64,000 nt of DNA from Sulfitobacter sp. JL08 (GCF_003352045.1 NZ_CP025815.1:2976001-3040000), one strand, 5' to 3'; numbered from the stretch's first letter, positions 1 to 9,063 are shown. Numbers and translations are program-made. Notes: generated by a model not told the origin, from the letters alone.

Positions 1-2
1 TC

Positions 3-962
3 GCATTGCGCAACGCATCATGGCTGATTTCCGACATCATGACAGACCGGCACGCCGATCAGGGGCGGCGCGAAGGGTTCCAGGCGCCGTTCAGCTATGA
101 CACGCCGGTCGCACCGGATCAGGTCGGGATTGATGAGCCCGCAAAGATGAGCGCCGAGATCAAACGCATCGCCGGTTTTTTCGGGGCTGATCTTTGCGGC
201 ATCACCGATCTTGACGACCGGTGGCTTTATCAATCGCGCGTGGACACACGTGATTTGTCGGCCGCCCCAAATGATCTGCCCGAAGGTCTGACCTCGGTGA
301 TTGTGCTGGGTCATGAAATGGATGAAACGCTGGTTGCCACCTATCCTTCGGCACTGGCCGGTGCGGCAACCGGGCGCGAATACAGCCACGAGGCGGCGAT
401 TGTCCTGCAACTGGCCGCCTATATCCGCAATCTGGGCTACGAAGCCGTGGCATCGATGAATGATACCGGCCTTGTGATCCCTTATGCGGTCAAGGCGGGC
501 TTGGGCGAATATGCCCGAAACCAGCTGGTGATCACGCCGCAATTCGGGCCGCGGCTGCGGTTTTCCAAGATTTTCACCAACCTGCCGCTGACCCATGATG
601 CGGCCACACCTCTGGGCGTGCGCGCATTCTGCGACATTTGCACCAAATGCGCCGATGCCTGCCCTGTCAAGGCGCTGCCCTATGGCCCGCCGGAAACGGG
701 CGGTTCCAACGTATCGGCGCTGAAGGGCGTGCGAAAATGGACATCGGATGCCGAAAAATGTTTCGGGTTCTGGGCCAAGACTTCAACCGATTGCGCAATT
801 TGCATGCGGGTGTGCCCGTTCAACCGCGACTTTCGCAAATGGCATCACCGTCTGTGGCTGAAACTGGCCCTGTCCCCTTGGCGCAAACTGGCGCTGTTTC
901 TGGATCGCAATCGCGGCGGTCGCAAGAAGCCTTCGAAATGGTGGGATGGCGAAACCGGCTGA
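3..962 (+). CDS. Reductive-dehalogenase-like 4Fe-4S protein (5' end outside window)
   Basis: The reading frame is open to the left edge, so this is the C-terminal part of a longer protein; the first in-window start codon (TTG at 6) is probably not the real start. The visible 318 residues match the RdhA/QueG-type cobalamin-iron-sulfur core: the segment GLGEYARNQLVITPQFGPR, then a ferredoxin module with CDICTKCADACP and CAICMRVCPFN, which would bind two 4Fe-4S clusters. Family knowledge: such proteins use cobalamin and Fe-S clusters for reductive dehalogenation or, in QueG, epoxyqueuosine reduction. The sequence around the clusters looks more like RdhA than QueG. No membrane anchor gene (rdhB) follows; the next gene is a pirin. 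Substrate is unknown. Confidence 0.75.
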   Translation, partial: ALRNASWLISDIMTDRHADQGRREGFQAPFSYDTPVAPDQVGIDEPAKMSAEIKRIAGFFGADLCGITDLDDRWLYQSRVDTRDLSAAPNDLPEGLTSVIVLGHEMDETLVATYPSALAGAATGREYSHEAAIVLQLAAYIRNLGYEAVASMNDTGLVIPYAVKAGLGEYARNQLVITPQFGPRLRFSKIFTNLPLTHDAATPLGVRAFCDICTKCADACPVKALPYGPPETGGSNVSALKGVRKWTSDAEKCFGFWAKTSTDCAICMRVCPFNRDFRKWHHRLWLKLALSPWRKLALFLDRNRGGRKKPSKWWDGETG

Positions 963-1073
963 TCCCGTGCCTTCGGTGCGTTTTCGCACAAAGGCCGTTC
1001 CTGCACGCAAATTGCCCGCGCAGCCTGTCCACCCTATCTGAAAACCATCAGAACGCAGATCATGGAGACGATC

Positions 1074-1985
1074 ATGTCCCTTCGACCCACACTTGAAACA
1101 CGCCAAGCCATCCCGACGCTGGAAGGCGCAGGCGTGAAACTGCACCGCGCCTTCGGCTTTCAGGATCCGTCAGAGCTTGACCCGTTCCTGTTGTTTGATG
1201 ATTTCCGCAACGAACGCCCCGAGGATTTTATCAAGGGGTTTCCGTGGCATCCCCATCGCGGCATCGAAACAATCACCTACGTGCTGTCCGGTACAGTGGA
1301 TCATGGCGACAGTCTGGGCAACACCGGCACCCTTGGTGCGGGCGATGTGCAATGGATGACCGCCGGCTCCGGTATCCTGCATCAGGAAATGCCGCACGGT
1401 AATGCCAACGGCCAGATGCACGGGTTCCAGCTGTGGGGTAACCTGCCCTCGGCAATGAAAATGACGGCACCGCGCTATCAGGACGTGCAAGGCACCGAAA
1501 TCCCCGAAGTGATCGACGATGACGGCACCCGCGTCAAAGTGATCGTCGGCAGCTACTGGGGCAAGACCGGCCCTGTCGACGGGATCGCGGCAGACCCGCA
1601 ATATCTGGATATCTTCGTACCTGCAGGCGTAAAAAAGACATTCAAGATAGACACTTACCGCCGTGCCTTCGCCTATATTTTCGAAGGGGCCGGTGCCTTT
1701 GCCGATGCCAGCCAGCCCACAGGTGTGCTGTTGGAAAAGGAAGTGGCAGGTCAGGAAGTGAATATCCGCGATCTCAGCGGTAACCGCACTTTGGTGCGGT
1801 TTGGCACCGGTGAAGAAGTGACCGTTCAGGCAGGACCGGACGGCCTGCGGTTCCTGCTGATCTCGGGCGCACCGATCGACGAACCTGTTGCATGGCATGG
1901 CCCGATCGTGATGAACACTCAGGACGAACTGCAACAGGCGATGAAGGAACTGCGCAACGGTACGTTCATCAAACCGGCCCACTGA
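1074..1985 (+). CDS. Pirin family protein
   Basis: A 303-residue bicupin protein of the pirin family. The N-terminal cupin carries the metal-ligand pattern FPWHPHRGIETITYVLSG followed by HGDSLGN and SGILHQEMP, which supply the His/Glu ligands of the pirin Fe site. Related proteins act as quercetinase-like dioxygenases or redox-responsive cofactors; the role here is not shown. I chose ATG 1074 (MSLRPTLE) over the ATG at 1062 because GGAG at 1064-1067 lies six bases ahead of it. It stands alone, and a GC-rich hairpin follows the stop. Confidence 0.85.
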   Translation: MSLRPTLETRQAIPTLEGAGVKLHRAFGFQDPSELDPFLLFDDFRNERPEDFIKGFPWHPHRGIETITYVLSGTVDHGDSLGNTGTLGAGDVQWMTAGSGILHQEMPHGNANGQMHGFQLWGNLPSAMKMTAPRYQDVQGTEIPEVIDDDGTRVKVIVGSYWGKTGPVDGIAADPQYLDIFVPAGVKKTFKIDTYRRAFAYIFEGAGAFADASQPTGVLLEKEVAGQEVNIRDLSGNRTLVRFGTGEEVTVQAGPDGLRFLLISGAPIDEPVAWHGPIVMNTQDELQQAMKELRNGTFIKPAH

Positions 1986-1995
1986 CCAAGAAACC

Positions 1996-2016
1996 GGGGC
2001 GGCGCAGCGCCGCCCC
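1996..2016. terminator. Hairpin between convergent pirin and tetR genes
   Basis: GGGGCGGCG (1996-2004) pairs perfectly with CGCCGCCCC (2008-2016) around a three-base loop, between two converging genes. It could stop transcription from both sides. No T-run follows on either strand, so intrinsic termination is not certain. Confidence 0.5.
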
Positions 2017-2027
2017 GAAATCTGCCT

Positions 2028-2612
2028 TCAGGCGGAAACCGCCTTGCGCACCATATCCCAGTATATCTTTTCGACCTGATCCAGCGAAAGCCGCCCTTGC
2101 GAGCGGTACCACGTGTTGATGCCCGTCAGCATTGCGATCAGGCCCAGCGTGGCGATCTTGGGGTCCGGCACAGAAAATACACCCGCCTCGACCCCCCGGC
2201 GCAGGATCATTTCCAACTGGTCCTCGTACTGGCCACGCAAGTCTTCGATAATCGCGAAATTCTCGGGCGTCAGGTTGCGCAGTTCCATATAGGATATGAA
2301 AACCGCATCGGTGCGTTCCAGATGAAACCGGATATGGAACCGCGTGAACTGTTCCAGCGCGTCCAGCGGTGGCATCTGCGGAACGGTTTCGCGCGCCGCC
2401 AGCAAATCTTCCATGTGGCTGCGCAGCAGATCGAACAGCAGCGATTGCTTGTCTGTCGTGTAATTGTACAGCGCGCCGGCCTGCACCCCGACCGCACTGG
2501 CAATCTGGCGCATCGAAACGGCGGCGAACCCGTGCTGCGCAAACAAACGCTGCGCCTCGGCCCGCACGCGCGGACCTGTAATATCAGAATGGGATCCCGC
2601 CGTACGTGCCAT
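2028..2612 (-). CDS. TetR/AcrR family transcriptional regulator
   Basis: 194 residues. The N-terminal TetR helix-turn-helix is clear: RLFAQHGFAAVSMRQIA followed by VGVQAGALYNYTTDKQSL, roughly residues 18-58. The ligand-binding C-terminal half is helical and ends in the dimerisation region. The C-terminal style (HLERTDAVFISYMELR) resembles TetR members that control acyl-CoA or fatty-acid genes, but this is only a resemblance. It converges with the pirin gene and diverges from a small lipoprotein gene, so no target can be named from context. Confidence 0.85.
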   Translation of the reverse strand: MARTAGSHSDITGPRVRAEAQRLFAQHGFAAVSMRQIASAVGVQAGALYNYTTDKQSLLFDLLRSHMEDLLAARETVPQMPPLDALEQFTRFHIRFHLERTDAVFISYMELRNLTPENFAIIEDLRGQYEDQLEMILRRGVEAGVFSVPDPKIATLGLIAMLTGINTWYRSQGRLSLDQVEKIYWDMVRKAVSA

Positions 2613-2708
2613 GGATCGGTTTTATCTGAACATCTGTTCAAATCAAAGCCCTGCTTGCACCCAAATGCCGACTAGGGCATCACTGCGACAGTTATGGGGA
2701 TCAAAACC

Positions 2709-2957
2709 ATGCGTTTGTCATGCTTTGGCATCTTGTTCTTGCTGATATCGGCGTGCGCGCCGTTCCCCGATCTTGATGACGCACTCCCCCCCGGCGCGGA
2801 AGATCAGGATTATCCGACACTGCAACCGCTCGAACCCGTACTGGCAAGCGCGGCCCCCACAAAGCCTGATGCTCAGGAAACCGCCGCTGCGCTTGATGCA
2901 CGTATTGCGGCGCTGAATGCGCGGGCAGAAGACTTGCGCAAGCGCGATGTCCAATAG
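2709..2957 (+). CDS. Small lipoprotein, unknown function
   Basis: 82 residues with a short signal peptide ending in the lipobox ISAC, so Cys is probably lipidated. The mature part is acidic and Pro/Ala-rich, then ends in a short predicted coiled-coil-like helix (ALDARIAALNARAEDLRKR). A second in-frame ATG at 2694 exists; I prefer 2709 because GGGGA lies about eight bases before it and the signal peptide then has a normal length. It lies 104 bases upstream of hom but has no evident relation to it. Confidence 0.7.
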   Translation: MRLSCFGILFLLISACAPFPDLDDALPPGAEDQDYPTLQPLEPVLASAAPTKPDAQETAAALDARIAALNARAEDLRKRDVQ

Positions 2958-3061
2958 GCAATCCGGCAAGGCAATGGTTTTGCCTGCCCCAATGCGTTGC
3001 ACGGCGCACTGGAACCCGCTACATCGCCCTAGATTGAACTGACGCAGGCAAAGGACGCCCC

Positions 3062-4348
3062 ATGACACAACAATTGCGGCTCGGGCTTGCAGGGCTTGGA
3101 ACTGTCGGCACAGGTGTCGTCAAGATTATCCGCTCCAAGGCCGCCCTTCTGGCCGCACGCACCGGCACAGACATTATAATCACTGCCGTCAGCGCCCGGG
3201 ACAAGACCAAGGATCGCGGCGTGAACCTGTCTGGATACGCATGGGAAGATGACCCCGTAGCGCTGGCACGGCGCGACGATGTCGATGTGTTCGTGGAACT
3301 CATGGGCGGCACTGACGGCGCGGCAAGAAACGCGACCGAGGCTGCGATTGCTGCCGGCAAGGATGTTGTGACCGCCAACAAGGCGATGTTGGCCATTCAC
3401 GGCCAGTCACTTGCCAAAATGGCCGAAGATGCCGGCCGCCTGATCCGCTTCGAAGCGGCGGTCGCTGGCGGCATTCCCGTGATCAAGGCGCTGACCGAAG
3501 GCCTTGCCGGCAACGAGATTACCCGCGTGATCGGTGTCATGAACGGATCGTGTAATTACATTCTGACGCGGATGGAAAACGCCGGCCTCAGCTATGAAGA
3601 GGTTTTTGCCGAAGCGGACGGTTTGGGGTATCTTGAGGCCGATCCCCAACTGGATGTCGGGGGCATTGATGCGGCGCACAAACTGGCGATCCTGTCGTCG
3701 ATCGCGTTTGGAACGCAGGTTGATTTTGACGGTATCGAACTGGAAGGCATCGAACGGGTCAGCATCGAGGATATCCGCCACGCCGCCGATATGGGGTTCA
3801 AGATCAAATTGCTGGGTGTTGCGCAAAAAACCGGGCGCGGTCTGGAACAGCGGATGATGCCGTGCCTTGTGCCCGATACTTCAACGCTGGGGCAACTGGA
3901 TGGCGGCACCAATATGGTCGTTCTGGAAGGCGACGAGGTGGGTCAGGTCATGTTGCGCGGTGCCGGGGCCGGCATGGGCCCCACGGCAAGCGCCGTTCTG
4001 TCCGACGTCTGCGATATCGCCCGCGGCGTGCGCCTGCCGACCTTTGGGCAACCTGCCGCACAACTGCTGAAATCCACTCCTGCGCGGTCGGTTCTGCCCG
4101 CACCCTATTATCTGCGCATGGATCTGATGGACAAACCCGGTGCGCTGGCCAAAGTTGCTTCAGTGCTTGGCAATGCCGGCGTGTCAATCGACCGGATGCG
4201 ACAGTACGGCCATTCCGAACACACCGCACCCGTTCTGATCGTCACCCACAAAACCACTCGCTCCGCTCTGGACGAGGCGCTGGCCGCGATGCAAGGCACC
4301 GACGTTCTGGCCAGCACCCCCGTTGCTTTACGGATCGAGAATGTCTAG
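3062..4348 (+). CDS. hom: Homoserine dehydrogenase
   Basis: 428 residues, the usual length for a monofunctional homoserine dehydrogenase with a C-terminal ACT domain. It reduces aspartate-semialdehyde to homoserine for threonine and methionine synthesis in the cytoplasm. Visible marks are the NAD(P)-binding LGLAGLGTVGTGVVKI at the N-terminus, TANKAMLA, the catalytic-domain signature GVMNGSCNYILTRM and EADPQLDVGGIDAAHKL, and an ACT domain from about residue 350 (LMDKPGALAKVASVLGNAGV), which suggests threonine feedback. It is followed after 61 bases by glpX and then recJ, an arrangement I associate with Rhodobacteraceae. Confidence 0.96.
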   Translation: MTQQLRLGLAGLGTVGTGVVKIIRSKAALLAARTGTDIIITAVSARDKTKDRGVNLSGYAWEDDPVALARRDDVDVFVELMGGTDGAARNATEAAIAAGKDVVTANKAMLAIHGQSLAKMAEDAGRLIRFEAAVAGGIPVIKALTEGLAGNEITRVIGVMNGSCNYILTRMENAGLSYEEVFAEADGLGYLEADPQLDVGGIDAAHKLAILSSIAFGTQVDFDGIELEGIERVSIEDIRHAADMGFKIKLLGVAQKTGRGLEQRMMPCLVPDTSTLGQLDGGTNMVVLEGDEVGQVMLRGAGAGMGPTASAVLSDVCDIARGVRLPTFGQPAAQLLKSTPARSVLPAPYYLRMDLMDKPGALAKVASVLGNAGVSIDRMRQYGHSEHTAPVLIVTHKTTRSALDEALAAMQGTDVLASTPVALRIENV

Positions 4349-4409
4349 TGCCATGGATCAGGCCGCGCCTCGGCGCGCAATTTGTTAAAAGAACAGCAAG
4401 GATAGTTTG

Positions 4410-5378
4410 ATGAGCACCGCACCTGTTGAATTTCATGACAGAATGCTGTCACTCGGTCTGGCCCGCGTCTCCGAGGCGGCAGCCCTTGCGTCGGCCCGAT
4501 TGGTCGGGCACGGCGATGAAAAGGCCGCCGACCAGGCCGCCGTCAACGCGATGCGCGAACAGTTGAACCTGCTGGATATCGCCGGCGTGGTCGTGATCGG
4601 CGAAGGCGAACGCGACGAAGCACCCATGCTTTATATCGGCGAGGAAGTCGGCACCGGCAATGGCCCCGGCGTCGATATCGCGCTGGACCCGCTGGAAGGC
4701 ACGACCCTGACCGCCAAGGACATGCCAAATGCACTGACCGTGATTGCAATGGGCCCGCGCGGTTCGATGCTGCACGCACCGGATGTTTACATGGACAAGC
4801 TGGCGATCGGCCCGGGCTATGCCGAAGGCGTTGTCTCGCTGGATATGACACCGCAAGAGCGGGTTACGGCGCTGGCCAAAGCGCGCAATTGCGCCGCGTC
4901 CGATATTACCGTCTGCATTCTGGAACGCCCGCGCCATGACGAAATGATTGCCGAAGTGCGTGCCACAGGCGCCGCCATCCGCCTGATCACCGATGGCGAT
5001 GTGGCGGGTGTGATGCATTGCGCCGAAGCGGACGTGACCGGAATTGACATGTATATGGGCGCCGGGGGCGCACCCGAAGGCGTGCTGGCCGCGGCCGCAC
5101 TGAAATGCATGGGCGGCCAGATGTTTGGCCGGCTTCTGTTTCGCAACGATGACGAACGCGGACGCGCTACCAAGGCGGGTATTACCGATCTGGACCGGGT
5201 TTACAGCCGCGACGAAATGGTCACGCAGGATGTGATCTTTGCCGCCACCGGTGTCACCGGCGGAACGCTGTTGCCCGGCATCAAGCGCGAGGTCGGCTGG
5301 TATACCACCGAAACGCTGCTGATGCGCTCAAAAACCGGTTCAGTGCGGCGCATGCAATACCGCACCCCAGTCAGCTGA
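4410..5378 (+). CDS. glpX: Class II fructose-1,6-bisphosphatase
   Basis: GlpX-type fructose-1,6-bisphosphatase of 322 residues, a gluconeogenic cytoplasmic enzyme; some members also act on sedoheptulose-1,7-bisphosphate. The metal and substrate motifs are present: VVIGEGERDEAPMLYIGE, DIALDPLEGTT and the glycine-rich YMGAGGAPEGVLAAAALK. ATG 4410 is chosen over the in-frame TTG 4407 because AAGGAT (4398-4403) is spaced correctly. It probably forms a unit with hom upstream and recJ downstream (66-base gap). Confidence 0.95.
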   Translation: MSTAPVEFHDRMLSLGLARVSEAAALASARLVGHGDEKAADQAAVNAMREQLNLLDIAGVVVIGEGERDEAPMLYIGEEVGTGNGPGVDIALDPLEGTTLTAKDMPNALTVIAMGPRGSMLHAPDVYMDKLAIGPGYAEGVVSLDMTPQERVTALAKARNCAASDITVCILERPRHDEMIAEVRATGAAIRLITDGDVAGVMHCAEADVTGIDMYMGAGGAPEGVLAAAALKCMGGQMFGRLLFRNDDERGRATKAGITDLDRVYSRDEMVTQDVIFAATGVTGGTLLPGIKREVGWYTTETLLMRSKTGSVRRMQYRTPVS

Positions 5379-5444
5379 TCACCGTTCGCTCGCGCGGGAT
5401 AAAACCGGCCGGCGACGGGTGCGGATCAAAGAACGGGGGCTTTC

Positions 5445-7184
5445 GTGGCATTTCTTGACGTTGAAACATCGTTGACCGGACGCCGATGGATCGGCCCCGA
5501 GATCGAGGTTCAGCGTGCCGCCGATGCCATGGCCCAGTCCACCACCCTGCCGCAGGCCCTGTGTCAGGTTCTGGCCCGTCGCGGCGTGTCTGACGAAGAT
5601 GCGCCCCTGTTCCTGTCGCCGCAATTGCGCGATCTTTTGCCCGATCCGCGCAAACTGAAAGATATGGAAACCGCCGCGGCCCGCTTTCTGCAGGCCGTAA
5701 AGGCGCGCCAGCGCATTGCGGTCTTTGCCGATTACGATGTTGATGGTGGCAGTTCGGCGGCGCTGCTGATCGACTGGCTGCGCCAGATGGGCCTTTCGGC
5801 CACTTTATACGTGCCCGACCGGATCGACGAAGGCTATGGCCCGAACGATGCCGCCATGGCCGAACTGGCCGCGACCCACGATTTGATCATCTGCGTGGAT
5901 TGCGGCACGCTGTCCCACGGCCCCATTGCAGCCGCCAAAGACGCCGACGTGATTGTGCTGGATCACCACCTTGGCGGCGAAACCCTGCCCCTCGCGCTGG
6001 CCGTCGTAAACCCAAACCGGCAGGACGAGACCGGTGATCTGGGATATCTGTGCGCCGCGGGCGTGGTGTTTTTGATGCTGGTCGAGGCCGGGCGCCAACT
6101 GCGCGAAGCCGGGCACAAAGGCCCCGATCTGATGGGACTGCTGGATCTTGTTGCGCTGGCAACGGTCGCAGACGTGGCCCCCCTGATCGAAGCGAATCGC
6201 GCGTTCGTCGTGCAGGGCCTGAAGGTGATGGCACGAAGGGAACGCCCCGGTCTGGTCGCGCTGTCCGATGTTGCCCGGCTGGACGCTGCCCCTGCCACCT
6301 ATCACCTTGGGTTCCTGCTGGGCCCGCGGGTCAATGCGGGGGGGCGCATCGGGCAGGCCGATATGGGCGCGCGACTGCTGGGCACCGCCGATCCGCACGA
6401 AGCCGCAGCCCTGGCCGAGCGTCTGGATGCCCTGAACACCGAGCGGCGCGATATCGAAGCATCCGTGCGCGCAGCCGCCATGGCACAGGCAGAAGAACGT
6501 GGCCTTGATGCGCCGCTGGTCTGGGCGGCCGGCGAAGGCTGGCATCCAGGCGTAGTTGGAATTGTCGCCGCCCGCCTGAAAGAGGCCAGCAACCGGCCAG
6601 CGGTTGTGATCGGTCTGGAAAACGGAATTGGCAAAGGCTCGGGGCGGTCCGTGACGGGCGTGGATCTGGGTGCCGCGATCCAGCGGCTTGCGGGCGAAGG
6701 ATTGTTGATCAAGGGCGGTGGCCACAAGATGGCCGCCGGATTGACAGTGGCACAGGATCAACTGGAACCTGCGATGGAACGGCTGGCCCAGTTGATGCAG
6801 AAACAAGGCGCTGATCGCGCTGGCCCCGCTGATCTGCGCGTGGATGGCGTTTTGATGCCTGGTGCAGCCACTGTCGACCTGATCGAACAAATCGAACGCG
6901 CCGGACCATATGGCGCAGGCGCACCCGGCCCGCGCTTTGTGTTTCCCGATATGCAGATCAAGTTCACCAAACGGGTTGGTGACAGCCACCTGAAGCTTAC
7001 CTTTGGCGACGGTCTTGGCGCCACGCTCGACGCGATCAGCTTTGGGGCCTATGACAGTCCCCTTGGTGCTGCGCTTGATGCCCATGGCGGTGCCCGCTTT
7101 CATCTGGCCGGCCGGCTTGAGATCAACATCTGGCGCGGACGCCAAACCGTGCAACTACGTCTGGAAGACGCCACCCCCGCCTGA
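5445..7184 (+). CDS. recJ: Single-stranded-DNA-specific 5'-3' exonuclease RecJ
   Basis: 579 residues, typical for RecJ, which degrades single-stranded DNA 5' to 3' in RecF-pathway recombination and mismatch repair. The DHH-phosphoesterase core is intact: IAVFADYDVDGGSSAALL, the DHH motif in VLDHHLGG, and the DHHA1 part with GPRVNAGGRIGQADMG and IKGGGHKMAAGLT. The C-terminal OB-like domain is complete. It lies downstream of glpX on the same strand, and a tRNA-Glu follows. Confidence 0.96.
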   Translation: MAFLDVETSLTGRRWIGPEIEVQRAADAMAQSTTLPQALCQVLARRGVSDEDAPLFLSPQLRDLLPDPRKLKDMETAAARFLQAVKARQRIAVFADYDVDGGSSAALLIDWLRQMGLSATLYVPDRIDEGYGPNDAAMAELAATHDLIICVDCGTLSHGPIAAAKDADVIVLDHHLGGETLPLALAVVNPNRQDETGDLGYLCAAGVVFLMLVEAGRQLREAGHKGPDLMGLLDLVALATVADVAPLIEANRAFVVQGLKVMARRERPGLVALSDVARLDAAPATYHLGFLLGPRVNAGGRIGQADMGARLLGTADPHEAAALAERLDALNTERRDIEASVRAAAMAQAEERGLDAPLVWAAGEGWHPGVVGIVAARLKEASNRPAVVIGLENGIGKGSGRSVTGVDLGAAIQRLAGEGLLIKGGGHKMAAGLTVAQDQLEPAMERLAQLMQKQGADRAGPADLRVDGVLMPGAATVDLIEQIERAGPYGAGAPGPRFVFPDMQIKFTKRVGDSHLKLTFGDGLGATLDAISFGAYDSPLGAALDAHGGARFHLAGRLEINIWRGRQTVQLRLEDATPA

Positions 7185-7225
7185 ACCACTGTACAGAAAA
7201 ACTGCGCCAAACCGCAAATTTCTGC

Positions 7226-7254
7226 TTGCGCCTGACGGGTGGATTGCCTAATCA
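7226..7254 (+). promoter_or_regulatory. Putative sigma-70 type promoter of tRNA-Glu
   Basis: TTGCGC (7226-7231) and TAATCA (7249-7254) are separated by 17 bases and end 17 bases before the mature tRNA 5' end. Placement fits a stable-RNA promoter; the hexamers are imperfect. Confidence 0.4.
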
Positions 7255-7271
7255 CCCGATCACCACTTAGT

Positions 7272-7346
7272 GGCCCGTTCGTCTATCGGTTAGGACGTCA
7301 GGTTTTCAACCTGAAAAGAGGGGTTCGACTCCCCTACGGGCTGCCA
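7272..7346 (+). tRNA. tRNA-Glu (anticodon TTC)
   Basis: A complete cloverleaf can be drawn: acceptor GGCCCGT pairs with ACGGGCT (first pair G-U), the anticodon arm TCAGG-TTTTCAA-CCTGA places TTC at the anticodon, the T arm is GGGGTTCGACTCCCC, and the 3' CCA is encoded (7344-7346). It reads glutamate GAA and GAG codons. Confidence 0.96.
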
Positions 7347-7412
7347 TTTTCCTTCCCCCATCTCCCCAGAGCTATCCAAGCGTTCCACGCAACGCGAACG
7401 GCTTTCGCCCAC

Positions 7413-8411
7413 TCAGCTGCGCAAATCGGGTGTGTAGAACCTGTGGCAGGCGCGTCCGGCGTGTTTTGAGGCGTAAAGCGCCACATCGGCGTCGGCCAGC
7501 ACGCGATCGGGCGTGGGATTCGTATAGTCAGAGGACAGAACTGTGCCGATGCTTGCAGACACATGGCAGCTCTTGCCCTCAAAAATCACTGGCTGTTCCA
7601 GTCGCGCGATAATCCTCCGGGCCAGATCATCCAGAGTTGCGTGATCGGTCAGCCCCGGGAACAGCAACACAAACTCGTCCCCGCCGACCCGTGCCACCAT
7701 ATCGGTCTGGCGCACTTCTTGCAGCATCTGGGCAGATACATGCTGCAAAACGTGATCGCCCGCAGCATGGCCCCTTGTGTCGTTGACGGCTTTGAAAAAA
7801 TCCAGATCAAGATGCATCAGCGCGAACCGTTCGCGGTTCTCGATCAGCCGCCAAAGCGCGTTATCCATCGCGCGGCGGTTTTTCAGCCCGGTCAACGTAT
7901 CTGTCAGGGATTGTTCCTTGGCGGCCATCATGGCGCTTTGCAATCGCAGGTTCAGGGTGCGCGATGCTTCCATTGCGGCAGATTTCGCCTCGACCAGATA
8001 AAGCATTTCAACGGCAAGATCGGTCACGGCAAAATCCGCACTGGTCAGGGCATGGGTGGCCACCGCCTCGTGGATCGACATGCCAAAGCCCAGGGTCACG
8101 ATCACCTGTTCCGGCACAGGCCCCTTTGTCACACAACCCTTCAGCGCGGTTCGAGGGGTAGTGCGAAACGCCAGATGCAGTTTCACACCGCCGATCGCCA
8201 GAAGCTGCGCCATGGTGGTGACAGAGCGCGGCCTGTGAAGTTCAAAAACCTCAAGAAATCGCTGTCCGGGCAACGGGGTGCCGGGCCGTAGTTTTTGCAG
8301 TGTTGGCCCGACATGCAGGATATGCCCCGTTGCATCCAGAACCGCATGCATCGGGCACAGCTGATCCAGAACATGATAAAGGTCAGGCGGGGTTTGAACC
8401 GGGCCTGTCAT
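7413..8411 (-). CDS. HNOBA-GGDEF diguanylate cyclase
   Basis: 332 residues. Residues ~10-145 look like the HNOBA (H-NOX-associated, PAS-like) domain, with LCPMHAVLDATGHILHVG and FELHRPRSV. A short helical linker follows, then a GGDEF domain (~165-330). GGDEF is intact at 243-247 and a product-inhibition RxxD (RQTD) sits at 234-237, five residues ahead, so c-di-GMP synthesis with feedback is expected. It overlaps the H-NOX gene upstream by four bases (ATGA), a typical sensor/effector pairing in which H-NOX controls the cyclase. See the H-NOX entry for its unusual haem site. Confidence 0.9.
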   Translation of the reverse strand: MTGPVQTPPDLYHVLDQLCPMHAVLDATGHILHVGPTLQKLRPGTPLPGQRFLEVFELHRPRSVTTMAQLLAIGGVKLHLAFRTTPRTALKGCVTKGPVPEQVIVTLGFGMSIHEAVATHALTSADFAVTDLAVEMLYLVEAKSAAMEASRTLNLRLQSAMMAAKEQSLTDTLTGLKNRRAMDNALWRLIENRERFALMHLDLDFFKAVNDTRGHAAGDHVLQHVSAQMLQEVRQTDMVARVGGDEFVLLFPGLTDHATLDDLARRIIARLEQPVIFEGKSCHVSASIGTVLSSDYTNPTPDRVLADADVALYASKHAGRACHRFYTPDLRS

Positions 8412-8995
8412 GACGCGCCGGCCCCAAGACAGAAATTGCGCCCCTGTGCGAATTTATGCTCGATCAGAACGATCGATACGGTTTCCGTACCGGCGTGGCG
8501 GCCATGATGTTCCAGAAGAACCAGTGCGCCGTAATCATCCGCCATCGCGCGCAACACCCCAACCAGAACATGGCCGAACCCCGGCTGTTCCGACCGGCAG
8601 ATCAGGCTGAACCGGCCGACCGCATGTTCACGCAGTTCGATGTCCGGCAAATCCAGATCCGAAACGGCCATGCGCGCCCGATCCGGCAAATCATCAAGAG
8701 AATGCAGAAACTCTACAAAATCGGCACCGCCGAACCGCAACAACCGGCGCAGCGCCTCAACATTGGGGTTGGACACAAGGTAGGTTCCGATATCTTCCAG
8801 AATGTCGCCGGGCGGCCGGGCCAGAACCTCTGATGCCGCAGCCAGAACCTGCACTGTAACCGCAGGGTCATAGCGCAACATCGCCTCGAACCCGGAATAC
8901 TCAAGCCCGGCGGCGGCAACGATCCGGTCCCAGTCCGGATCACCACAGGTATCGCGCACAAAGCGTTCAATCGCCTTGTTGATCAAGCCATGCAT
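8408..8995 (-). CDS. H-NOX (haem NO-binding) domain protein lacking the proximal histidine
   Basis: 195 residues; the start MHGLINKAIERFV and overall layout are those of stand-alone bacterial H-NOX proteins, which bind haem and sense NO. In the family the haem iron ligand is a His just after a conserved LDxL/LDxI stretch; here that stretch reads LDDLP (100-104), so Pro occupies the histidine position. The haem-propionate YxSxR motif also reads CRSEQ (133-137): Tyr and Arg are lost and Ser is kept. The fold seems retained but canonical haem ligation does not. It is translationally coupled to the diguanylate cyclase. It may bind another ligand or act as a haem-free partner; this is inference. 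Confidence 0.85.
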   Translation of the reverse strand: MHGLINKAIERFVRDTCGDPDWDRIVAAAGLEYSGFEAMLRYDPAVTVQVLAAASEVLARPPGDILEDIGTYLVSNPNVEALRRLLRFGGADFVEFLHSLDDLPDRARMAVSDLDLPDIELREHAVGRFSLICRSEQPGFGHVLVGVLRAMADDYGALVLLEHHGRHAGTETVSIVLIEHKFAQGRNFCLGAGAS

Positions 8996-9063
8996 AATGG
9001 TGTCTCACTCCCGTTTCCCAAAGACACCTTGGCGCGGCGGGCGTTAAGAAACCCCCAATATAT

